Of a DNA stretch of 64,000 nt, positions 15,996 through 22,847 are shown piece by piece. The stretch spans positions 348,389-412,388 of the forward strand of contig NZ_LZSU01000019.1 of NCBI RefSeq assembly GCF_001665575.1, given 5' to 3'. Position 1 is the first letter of the stretch. Every line of letters begins with the position of its first letter. Origin of the DNA: Mycobacterium sp. 852013-51886_SCH5428379 (GTDB taxonomy: Bacteria > Actinomycetota > Actinomycetes > Mycobacteriales > Mycobacteriaceae). The translations under genes and the position numbers were made by a program. The notes below the pieces were generated by a model, which searched no databases, was not told the origin of the DNA, and saw only the letters and a list, made by a program, of their open reading frames with translations.

Positions 15996-17200
15996 GAGAC
16001 GACTCCGTAGCGCTGCACCGGGTCGAGGACGCAGTGCGTACGTCCGAACACCGTGACCATGCACTTGTTGTTGTGATTGCAGCGGCTGCGGGTCTCCGGG
16101 GCGGCGGCCACCCGGTTAACCAGGTCGGGTTCGCGCAGCAGGGCGCGTCCCATCGCCACGAATTCGAACCCTTCCTGCATCGCGGTGACCATGTGCGCGC
16201 GGTCGGTGATGCCTCCGAGCAGGATCAGCGGCGTATGAGCGACGACCGGGACGAACTGCCGGGCGGCCTCGAGCATGTACAGATCGGTGTAGGGAAAGGA
16301 GCCCAGCGCCCACTTGCCCACCATCCGGACGCCGAGGTTCATCGGTGGCGGCATCACCGCGGCGAACTCGTCGACGGGAGTGTCGCCCCGGAAGAGATAC
16401 ATCGGCTTGAACACCGATGAGCCCTGGGTCAATTCGATCGCGTCGAGGTTGTGGTCGGCGTCGAGCAACTGCACGACGCGAAGGGATTCGGCCAGCGCGA
16501 TACCACCGCGCATGCCGTCCTCCATGCTGATCTTCGCCGTCACCGCGATGCGGTCGCCGACGGCATCCCGCACGCGGGCGGCGATCTCACGGCAGAACCG
16601 GGCGCGATTTTCGATGCTGCCGCCGTACTCGTCCTTCCGCCGGTTCATCAGCGGGCTGAGGAACGAGCTCGGCAGATACAGATGACCGAGGTGCAACTCG
16701 ACCGCATCGAACCCGGCCTCGACCGCGACCTGTGCCGCATCGCCGAATTGATCGACGACGACGCGGATCTCGTCGCGGGTGATCGCGCGGCAGTAGTCGA
16801 AGGACTGCGGGTTGACGAATCTGCTGGGCCCCTTCGGGGTCACCTTGTTGACCTTGCGGGTGGCAACCACTCCCCCGTGCCCGAGTTGCGCCGACACCGC
16901 CGCGCCGGCTGCGTGGACGGTGTCGGCCAACTTACCGAGGCCGGGAATCGCCCGGCGGCTCATCAGGATCTGGCCCGGGGCGCTGGCGCCGTCCTCGGAC
17001 ACGGTGCAGTACGCCACCGTCGTCATCCCGACGCCACCGTCGGCGAAACTCTTGTGGAATGCGATCAGATCGTCGGTGACCAACCCGTCCGGGGACCGTC
17101 CCTCCGACGTCGCCGCCTTGATGATGCGATTGCGCAACCGAACCGGCCCCAGGGTGGCTGGGGCGAAGGGATCGGGTATGTCGCCCGAGGCGGTGAGCAT
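15992..17200 (-). CDS. NADH:flavin oxidoreductase / old yellow enzyme family protein
   Basis: 402-aa TIM-barrel FMN oxidoreductase. Family hallmarks: PFAPATLGPVRLRNRIIKA at the N-terminus, the AQLGHGG strand, VELHLGHLYLPSSFLSPLMN with the active-site region, NRRKDEYGGSIENRARF and AMGRALLREPDLV at the phosphate-binding end. A trailing CNHNNKCMV motif has Cys residues like those that hold an Fe-S cluster in the larger 2,4-dienoyl-CoA reductase type, but the C-terminal domains of that type are missing. It reduces activated C=C bonds, a reaction needed for unsaturated steroid or acyl-CoA intermediates. It starts at ATG 17200 with an upstream TTCCGCTCACCGGG site. Confidence 0.92.
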   Translation of the reverse strand: MLTASGDIPDPFAPATLGPVRLRNRIIKAATSEGRSPDGLVTDDLIAFHKSFADGGVGMTTVAYCTVSEDGASAPGQILMSRRAIPGLGKLADTVHAAGAAVSAQLGHGGVVATRKVNKVTPKGPSRFVNPQSFDYCRAITRDEIRVVVDQFGDAAQVAVEAGFDAVELHLGHLYLPSSFLSPLMNRRKDEYGGSIENRARFCREIAARVRDAVGDRIAVTAKISMEDGMRGGIALAESLRVVQLLDADHNLDAIELTQGSSVFKPMYLFRGDTPVDEFAAVMPPPMNLGVRMVGKWALGSFPYTDLYMLEAARQFVPVVAHTPLILLGGITDRAHMVTAMQEGFEFVAMGRALLREPDLVNRVAAAPETRSRCNHNNKCMVTVFGRTHCVLDPVQRYGVVS

Positions 17201-17243
17201 GGGTCTGTTCCTACCCGCGTCCGTACCCGGGCGCCGGTGGGTG

Positions 17244-17259
17244 TTCCGCTCACCGGGCG
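17244..17259 (-). promoter_or_regulatory. Candidate operator upstream of the flavin reductase gene
   Basis: TTCCGCTCACCGGGCG, 43 bp before the ATG at 17200. The first 15 bases are identical to those of the site at 3301. Confidence 0.5.
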
Positions 17260-17261
17260 GG

Positions 17262-17921
17262 CTATTCGGCCTCTTCGGCCTTGACCCGCCGTTCGATCTC
17301 GTACCAGTAGTCCCGAAGCGGCTTCGTGTCTTCGCGGGCGGCGGTCGCCTTGAACGCCTCTTCGGCTTCGTCGAGATCCTTGATCAGCTTCAGCGCCAGT
17401 TCACGCTCGGCGGCGTAGTAGCGTTCGGCCCACAGCAGGGCCACCCGGCCGTACGCCCACGCCGGCTCCGCTTCGGCCCACCTGGCCTCGGTGGCCGCTT
17501 CGCGCTGCATCCGGTCCGCATAGGCGACGTGCTCCTGGATGATCTCCTTGAGGCGACGCGGATTCGTCAGATGGCCGAACGTAATCCGCAGCAGCGGATT
17601 GTGTTTCAGCTGAGGTGGGTCGACCGGACCGTCGTCGGCCCAGTCTCTGGTCGTCTTGGAACCGGCCTCGGTGATCTTGTACAGCCGTTTGCTGCGGGCG
17701 CCTCCGTCGGTCTCGACCCGTGAGGTGACCAGGCCCATTCCCTCGAGCTTCTTCAATTCGGTGTAGATCTGGCTGTACGCCGGGCTGCCGTAGAAGAAGC
17801 GCAGACTCCACTCCGTCCACTTCTTGAGGTCGTAGCCGGAGAGTTCCTCGTGATAGGACAGCACGCCGAGCAACGCGTAACCGGTTGGGGTCACATTCGG
17901 CCTGTCGGCGCCGTCTTGCAT
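17262..17921 (-). CDS. PadR-family transcriptional regulator
   Basis: 219-aa regulator. The N-terminal winged helix has TPTGYALLGVLSYHEELSGYDL and YSQIYTELKKLEGMGLV, then a wing with GGARSKRLYKITEAG, all typical of PadR proteins. The C-terminal half is a long helical, Ala/Glu-rich dimerisation region (Vir-like). It lies inside the catabolic locus, 115 bp from the divergent FAD dehydrogenase, and so is a candidate local regulator. Whether it binds the TTCCGCTCA motif is not known; PadR sites are more often ATGT-N8-ACAT types. It starts at ATG 17921. Confidence 0.9.
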   Translation of the reverse strand: MQDGADRPNVTPTGYALLGVLSYHEELSGYDLKKWTEWSLRFFYGSPAYSQIYTELKKLEGMGLVTSRVETDGGARSKRLYKITEAGSKTTRDWADDGPVDPPQLKHNPLLRITFGHLTNPRRLKEIIQEHVAYADRMQREAATEARWAEAEPAWAYGRVALLWAERYYAAERELALKLIKDLDEAEEAFKATAAREDTKPLRDYWYEIERRVKAEEAE

Positions 17922-17962
17922 CCGTAAAGGCTAACAATCACTTGACGGCGGTGACGTCCTCG

Positions 17963-17978
17963 ATCCGCTGATCGGGAC
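17963..17978. promoter_or_regulatory. Candidate operator (variant) between padR and the FAD dehydrogenase gene
   Basis: ATCCGCTGATCGGGAC is a variant of the TTCCGCTCAYCRGG motif. It starts 41 bp before the padR start codon (17921) and ends 58 bp before the divergent gene at 18037. Confidence 0.35.
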
Positions 17979-18036
17979 TGTCCCTTGCCGGAGGTCACCG
18001 CAGCATCGACAGTGAAGTCACCCAACTCGAACCAGG

Positions 18037-19578
18037 ATGGTGGTCAGCATCAACGAAGTCGACGTCATCGTCGTGGGGTCCGGGGGCGGTGTCGCGGGCG
18101 CGTACACCGCGGCGCGCGAGGGGCTTTCAGTCGCCCTGATCGAGGCGACCGACCGGTTCGGCGGCACCACCGCCTACTCCGGCGGCGGCGGGATGTGGTT
18201 CCCCTGCAACCCCGTCGCGCGACGCGCCGGCGTCGACGACAGCCCCGAGAAAGCGCTGAGATACTTCCACGAGGTGGTCGGTGACCGCACCCCGATGGAG
18301 TTGCAGCGAACCTATGTCCTCGGCGGCGCGCGGTTCATCGAATATCTGGAAGAAGACGAGCACTTCGCGTTCGCCGAACTGCCGTGGCCGGACTACTACG
18401 GTGCGGCGACCGATGCCCGCGCCGACGGACGGCGCCACATCGTCCCGGTACCACTGCAGGCAGCGGAGCTCGGGCCCCTGGCCGAATCCATCCGCGGCCC
18501 ACTGGACACCGAGCGTCTCGGCCACCCGGCGCCGTCACTGCTCACCGGCGGTCGCGCGCTCATCGGCCGCTTCCTGCTCGGGCTCAACCGCTTTCCCGCT
18601 GCTTCACTGCATCTTCGGACACCGCTGGTGGAACTGCTCACCGAAGACGGCGCCGTCACCGGAGTCGTCGCCGACCGCGACGGAGAACCGGTGCACATCC
18701 GCGCCCGCCGGGGCGTTCTGCTGGCTGCCGGAGGCTTCGAGCAGAACGATCGCATGCGACAGTCCTGGGAGGTGCCCGGCCGGGCCCAGGACACCATGGG
18801 ATGCCCGGGGAACACCGGGGCAGCCCATCAGGCGGCGATCCAGTTGGGCGCCGACACCGATCTGATGGATCAGGCGTGGTGGTCGCCGGGGCTCACCCAC
18901 CCGGACCTGCGCTCGGCGTTCGCCCTCTGGTTCACCGGCGGTATCTTCGTCGACCAGCACGGGCGTCGCTTCGTCAACGAATCGGCGCCGTACGACCGGC
19001 TCGGCCGGGCCATCGTGGCGCAGCTCGACGACGGCGCGATGACGCTGCCCTTCTGGATGATCTACGACGACCGCGAGGGCGCCACCCCGCCCGTCAAGGC
19101 CACCAACGTCGCGATGGCCGATCCGGCGCAGTACCGCGATGCCGGGTTGTGGCACAGCGCAGACAGCCTCGAAGCCCTGGCCGGGCTCATCGGCGTGCCC
19201 GCGGATGCGCTCACCGCCACCGTCGCGCGCTACAACGCCATGGTCGCCGGCGGCCGCGACCTCGACTTCGGACGAGGAGATGAACCCTACGACCGCGCCT
19301 TCTCCGGCGGCGAGCTCCCCCTCGTCCCGATCGACCGACCGCCCTACCACGCGGCCGTCTTCGGCCTGTCCGACCTCGGTACGAAGGGCGGTCTGCGCAC
19401 CGACACCCGCGCCCGCGTGCTGCATACCTCCGGCGACCCGATACCCGGTCTCTACGCCGCGGGCAACACCATGGCGGCGGTGTCCGGCACCACCTACCCC
19501 GGTGGCGGCAACCCGATCGGTGCCTCGCTGCTGTTCAGCCATCTCGCCGCGCTGGACATGGCCGGACAGGCTCGATGA
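18037..19578 (+). CDS. FAD-dependent 3-ketosteroid dehydrogenase-like protein
   Basis: 513-aa flavoprotein, third member of the ketosteroid dehydrogenase superfamily in this locus. It has VVGSGGGVAGAY (12-23), TDRFGGTTAYSGGGGMW, and the C-terminal DLGTKGGLRTDTRARVL...AAGNTMAAVSGTTYPGGGNPIGASL. The TYPGGG signature groups it with delta1-dehydrogenases rather than the Tyr-x-Ser type at 5506. It is shorter than the 12958 protein and only moderately similar, so it is not a recent duplicate. It starts at ATG 18037 and overlaps the next gene by ATGA. Its steroid or other cyclic-ketone substrate is not known. Confidence 0.88.
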   Translation: MVVSINEVDVIVVGSGGGVAGAYTAAREGLSVALIEATDRFGGTTAYSGGGGMWFPCNPVARRAGVDDSPEKALRYFHEVVGDRTPMELQRTYVLGGARFIEYLEEDEHFAFAELPWPDYYGAATDARADGRRHIVPVPLQAAELGPLAESIRGPLDTERLGHPAPSLLTGGRALIGRFLLGLNRFPAASLHLRTPLVELLTEDGAVTGVVADRDGEPVHIRARRGVLLAAGGFEQNDRMRQSWEVPGRAQDTMGCPGNTGAAHQAAIQLGADTDLMDQAWWSPGLTHPDLRSAFALWFTGGIFVDQHGRRFVNESAPYDRLGRAIVAQLDDGAMTLPFWMIYDDREGATPPVKATNVAMADPAQYRDAGLWHSADSLEALAGLIGVPADALTATVARYNAMVAGGRDLDFGRGDEPYDRAFSGGELPLVPIDRPPYHAAVFGLSDLGTKGGLRTDTRARVLHTSGDPIPGLYAAGNTMAAVSGTTYPGGGNPIGASLLFSHLAALDMAGQAR

Positions 19579-20141
19579 CCGACGGCGCCCAGTTGACCGA
19601 ATCGGTGCGGGAGCTGATCGACGCGCTGATCCGCACCGAGGTCGGCGCCGACCGGATCGCGGTGGCCGAGGGCCACGTCGCGGCGGCCGTGGAGGTGCTG
19701 ACCGAGAAGCTGATGACAGGATCGTTCGGCGTACGCCGGTCTGCGGAGGGCGCTCCGCTGCTGTGGGGCAACGTGGTCGTCGGCCAACGAAACGCGATCG
19801 CTCCGCCGTTGGTGATCGAACATCACGAATCCGGTTTGGTCAGTGCCGATTTCATGTTGGGCGCCGCGTATGAGGGGCCCGCGGGACACGTCCACGGGGG
19901 GATCTGCGCACTGGTGCTGGACCATCTGCTCGGCGCCACCGCCCACCGCCCCGGGCGACCCGCGGTCACCGACACCCTCCAGACCCGCTTCCTGCGTCCG
20001 ACGCCGCTCGGAGCGCTGCGCGCCGAAGCGTGGGTCGAACACGAGAAGGGCCGGAAGGCCTACTCCCGGGGGCGCATCGTCAGCGGCGGCCAGACCACCG
20101 TCGAAGCGCAGGGCATCTTCATCCGCCCGGCGCGAGGCTAG
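19575..20141 (+). CDS. Hotdog-fold thioesterase (PaaI-like)
   Basis: 188-aa protein with the PaaI/4HBT hotdog motif: GAAYEGPAGHVHGGICALVLDHLLG, where the HVHGG turn and following Asp/His residues line the active site, then TDTLQTRFLRPTPLG. Such enzymes hydrolyse acyl-CoA thioesters. It starts at ATG 19575, overlapping the upstream dehydrogenase stop by 4 bp, so it is co-expressed and may release CoA from dead-end steroid acyl-CoAs. An additional N-terminal segment of about 70 aa precedes the hotdog fold. It is convergent with the mam gene, overlapping it by 4 bp. Confidence 0.88.
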   Translation: MTDGAQLTESVRELIDALIRTEVGADRIAVAEGHVAAAVEVLTEKLMTGSFGVRRSAEGAPLLWGNVVVGQRNAIAPPLVIEHHESGLVSADFMLGAAYEGPAGHVHGGICALVLDHLLGATAHRPGRPAVTDTLQTRFLRPTPLGALRAEAWVEHEKGRKAYSRGRIVSGGQTTVEAQGIFIRPARG

Positions 20142-20647
20142 ATCGGGTCGAACGCCGAGATCAGCCATTTCCCGTCGACCTTGGCCATGCTCACCATGAC
20201 GCTGCTGGCGGTCACGGCGGGTTCCGGACGTTCCCGGCTGGTGGTGGTCTGATTGACGAACACCAGCACCTTGGCCGCATCGGGCCGGATCTCGGCATCG
20301 GCGGCCCGCGCCACCGACGCCGTCGTCGTCACGGCCCGGTCCCGCGCGGCCGGCAGCAGGATCTCGTCGCTGAAATCGCTGTAGTAATTCAGGAATTCGC
20401 CGGCCAAATGTGACTTCGCGGCGGCGAGGTCGGCTTCAAGGGTGTCGGGTTTGTACGACAGCATGGCGACGGCACCCTCCGATGCCGCCCGTACCGCCGC
20501 GGCCGAGGCGGCGTCGTCGGTCTCGGTGTCGACGCGGTATTGCGTGACGTACAGGACGGCGAAGACGGCGGCCGAAGCGACCAGCGCCACGCACGGCACG
20601 ATCAGCCGCCACCGCGCCAGGACGCGTCGCACTCGGGTGTCGGTCAC
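20138..20647 (-). CDS. Mce-associated membrane protein (Mam)
   Basis: 169 aa with an N-terminal transmembrane helix (about 14-33, LIVPCVALVASAAVFAVLYV) and a periplasmic NTF2-like domain ending KVDGKWLISAFDPI, the usual end of Mce-associated proteins. These proteins are needed for stable Mce transporter complexes. It starts at GTG 20647, overlapping the upstream mam gene (GTGA). The pair is separated from mceF by three small secreted-protein genes, whereas mam genes usually follow mceF directly. Confidence 0.85.
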   Translation of the reverse strand: MTDTRVRRVLARWRLIVPCVALVASAAVFAVLYVTQYRVDTETDDAASAAAVRAASEGAVAMLSYKPDTLEADLAAAKSHLAGEFLNYYSDFSDEILLPAARDRAVTTTASVARAADAEIRPDAAKVLVFVNQTTTSRERPEPAVTASSVMVSMAKVDGKWLISAFDPI

Positions 20648-21324
20648 GCCACGAACTCCATCTTCGACATCTTCAACCGGTCACCGTCGCGGACCACCGT
20701 GACGCTCAACCGCCAGGACCGGGGCTGTTCGTCGGCGCCGGCAGCGTTGGTCACCGTGGACGACGCGGTGACGAGCACATCGGCGGAATCGGCGGTCATC
20801 GACTCCACGGCGGCAGCCTTGACCTCGACGTCGGTGACGACCTTGCCGTCCTCGGCCAGCCTGACGAAGTCCTGCGCGGCGCCCTCGAACTCGTCGCGGA
20901 ACTGACCGGTCGAGTTGTCCAGGATCTGAGCGACGGTCTCTTCGGCCTTCGCGGCGTCGATCGACATGAGCGTGTACACGATCTGCCGGGCCGCAGCGGC
21001 ATACTCGGCGGACTGCTGCTGATGGCGGACCGCATCCCGGTGCTGCCACACCACGTATCCGCTCGCCGCCACGAAACCCAGGGTGCCCAGCAGGGCCAGC
21101 GTCACTACCACGGTGGCCCACCGCGGACGCCGGAACCACCGTCGACTCTTCGTCTTCAGCGCCGGCGGCTCGGCCTCCTGCCGCAACCGGGCCGCCCTGG
21201 CGCGTGCCTGCGCGGCTGCGGCGATCGCCTCGGCCGCCTCCGCCTCTGCCTCCGCTTCGGCGGCGAGGTCGTCGACATCGGCGCCGGCGTCGATGGCGCC
21301 GATGGTGTCGTCGCGCGTCAACAC
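20644..21324 (-). CDS. Mce-associated membrane protein (Mam)
   Basis: 226 aa: an acidic Ala/Glu-rich N-terminal tail (DDLAAEAEAEAEAAEAIAAA, about 14-33) predicted helical and cytoplasmic, a transmembrane segment (WATVVVTLALLGTLGFVAA), then an extracytoplasmic domain ending in LSVTVVRDGDRLKMSKMEFVA. This is the standard mam layout. I set the start at GTG 21324 since AGGAGG lies about 6 bp upstream; the frame remains open to 21372. It pairs with the next mam gene and presumably works with the Mce complex encoded from 31929 to 22848. Confidence 0.85.
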   Translation of the reverse strand: MLTRDDTIGAIDAGADVDDLAAEAEAEAEAAEAIAAAAQARARAARLRQEAEPPALKTKSRRWFRRPRWATVVVTLALLGTLGFVAASGYVVWQHRDAVRHQQQSAEYAAAARQIVYTLMSIDAAKAEETVAQILDNSTGQFRDEFEGAAQDFVRLAEDGKVVTDVEVKAAAVESMTADSADVLVTASSTVTNAAGADEQPRSWRLSVTVVRDGDRLKMSKMEFVA

Positions 21325-21403
21325 AGTGCTCCTCCTGACCTGCCGTTGGAAGGCACGGTAACCGTGGGCCACCGCGCGCCCCGGCGGCCGTCCCGCTCAG
21401 CGG

Positions 21404-21817
21404 TCACCAGTGCCGCAGTGAACACAGCGCACCCTTCGGACCCTGATGTTCGGCGACGACCTCACCGTCGACGGTCAGCTCGCACCGGAAGTTCGGGCGG
21501 TCCTGGGCCTGACCGTTCGTGGCCGTCACCATCGCCCACCGGGCCGGGTCGAGGAGGAGGACGTCGAGCACCCACGGCTGGTCCGGGCCGATGCTGACCT
21601 CGGCCTTCGGGCTGAAGACGTACGGATTGTGGCTGTAGTCAGCCCAGTTCGCCGGCTCGGTGTCCCGGTAGTAGATGTCGGCTTTCGTGGGCTGTTCGGC
21701 GGTGACGACGTAACGGACGTGACGGCCCACCGGCTCCTGCGCTGCCGCCGGCGCCGGGCACACGGCGCCGAGGACGCCTACCGACAGCGCTGCGGCCGTC
21801 CACGCGGGCGGGGTCAC
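21404..21817 (-). CDS. Secreted MmpS-like domain protein
   Basis: 137 aa with signal peptide (TAAALSVGVLGAVCPAPAAA) and a beta-rich mature part: VRYVVTAEQPTKADIYYRDT, PWVLDVLLLDPARWAMVTA, FRCELTVDGEVVAEH. This pattern (Y-V-T...ADI.Y.D....PW........A.V.A......C.I.VDG.V) is that of the extracytoplasmic domain of MmpS proteins, the accessory partners of MmpL transporters, here with a cleavable signal rather than an anchor. It starts at GTG 21817 as a GTGA overlap with the previous gene. The family call is by pattern, not by alignment. Role unknown. Confidence 0.72.
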   Translation of the reverse strand: MTPPAWTAAALSVGVLGAVCPAPAAAQEPVGRHVRYVVTAEQPTKADIYYRDTEPANWADYSHNPYVFSPKAEVSIGPDQPWVLDVLLLDPARWAMVTATNGQAQDRPNFRCELTVDGEVVAEHQGPKGALCSLRHW

Positions 21818-22194
21818 GCGGTGGCCCCGGGTACCCACAGCGGTTCCCCACTCGAGGAGATGCAGACGAGAAAGAGTCCGTCGGGGGCCTGCGCCACAGC
21901 ATTCTCGAATCCCGTGCAGTTGGTGTTCTCCACCCGGATGCCCTCCATGACGGGCGACCGGAAGTAGCGGGGCGCATATCTGCGCGGAGATCCGCAGTAC
22001 ACCAACCTGTTCCAGTCGGTGGTGCCGAACACGTAGTGCGTGGTGTTGGCGCACGGTGCGCCGAGGACGACGTTGGGCGTGATACCCGGAACGCATTCAG
22101 GGCCGTCACAACTCTCCGGTTCGGCCTGCGCCGCCGGAGCGACGGTCATCGCAGCGGCCGCGAGAACGATGCCGGCGATGGCTGACTTGCGCAC
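21814..22194 (-). CDS. Small secreted Cys-rich protein
   Basis: 126 aa. Signal peptide KSAIAGIVLAAAAMTVAPAA with AQA cleavage. The mature part has six cysteines, starting PESCDGPECVPG, suggesting three disulfides and a compact extracellular fold. I chose GTG 22194 because the signal peptide begins there; the frame runs on to 22242. It is first of a two-gene unit with the MmpS-like gene (GTGA overlap), within the block inserted between mceF and the mam genes. No known function recognised. Confidence 0.75.
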   Translation of the reverse strand: MRKSAIAGIVLAAAAMTVAPAAQAEPESCDGPECVPGITPNVVLGAPCANTTHYVFGTTDWNRLVYCGSPRRYAPRYFRSPVMEGIRVENTNCTGFENAVAQAPDGLFLVCISSSGEPLWVPGATA

Positions 22195-22236
22195 GGTCGC
22201 ACCCTGACATCCCGGCGAACGCAGCTGGTGCCTTCG

Positions 22237-22252
22237 TCCCACTCAGTGACCC
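22237..22252 (-). promoter_or_regulatory. Weak match to the TTCCGCTCA-type motif
   Basis: TCCCACTCAGTGACCC contains the perfect dyad CACT-C-AGTG and lies 42 bp before the GTG at 22194, the same spacing as the steroid-locus sites. The arms differ, so membership in that regulon is doubtful. Confidence 0.25.
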
Positions 22253-22318
22253 GTCGACCGCACCACCCGCCGTGGACGCGGTTACCTTCGACCTCCGTGC
22301 GTCGATGAAGGAGCGGCT

Positions 22319-22831
22319 ATGCGACTGGTGCATGTACTCACGTTGGCCGGCGCCGTCCTTGCCGGCGGGATCGTCGCGGACCCCGCGTCCGCGCAGGCCT
22401 CCGACGAGGAATGGGGCCTCAACGGAACGTACTCCGCCACCTCGAACGGCGAATGGGCCAAGAAGAACGAGGTGTTTCGTCCCGAGGCGGTGGTGCGGGC
22501 CACGTGGACGATCGACACGCAGTGCAGCTACCCCACCGACTGCACCGGGACCGTGCGCAGCGACCAGGGCTGGGAAGCGCCGATCTACCAAAAGGGCGGC
22601 ATCTGGTACGTCAAACACATTGTGCCGCGGTGGGAACCGTGCCCGGACGGCACCGCAGCCGACGGCCTACAGGTGTTCCGATTCGTCCCCACCACCGAGG
22701 ACGGCGGCCAGGTCGACCGCAACTCCACGATGCTGGTCGGCGAGGATCAGACGACGGGCCCCAGCGGGGCGTGCGGGATCAGCCGACCGCTGTTCATCAC
22801 CATGCCGTTCAAGCTCGTCAAAATGAGCTGA
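22319..22831 (+). CDS. Secreted protein, paralogue of the 15555 gene product
   Basis: 170 aa with a signal peptide (VLTLAGAVLAGGIVADPASA) and a mature domain with six Cys: WTIDTQCSYPTDCTGTVRSD, IVPRWEPCPDGT, SGACGI, ending MPFKLVKMS. The layout matches a mycobacterial exported protein family of unknown function, and the 15555 protein has the same pattern. It starts at ATG 22319 after AAGGAG. It is encoded opposite to the mce operon and lies between mceF and the secreted/mam genes. Extracellular or periplasmic; no enzyme motif seen. Confidence 0.82.
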   Translation: MRLVHVLTLAGAVLAGGIVADPASAQASDEEWGLNGTYSATSNGEWAKKNEVFRPEAVVRATWTIDTQCSYPTDCTGTVRSDQGWEAPIYQKGGIWYVKHIVPRWEPCPDGTAADGLQVFRFVPTTEDGGQVDRNSTMLVGEDQTTGPSGACGISRPLFITMPFKLVKMS

Positions 22832-22847
22832 CGGCGCGGGCGTTGCG

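Noticed and set aside
21391..21406. TCCCGCTCAGCGGTCA as a further regulon site before the mam gene
   Set aside because: It has a perfect CCGCT-C-AGCGG dyad, but spacing to the start (66 bp) differs and it lies at the end of the neighbouring gene; not claimed as a site.
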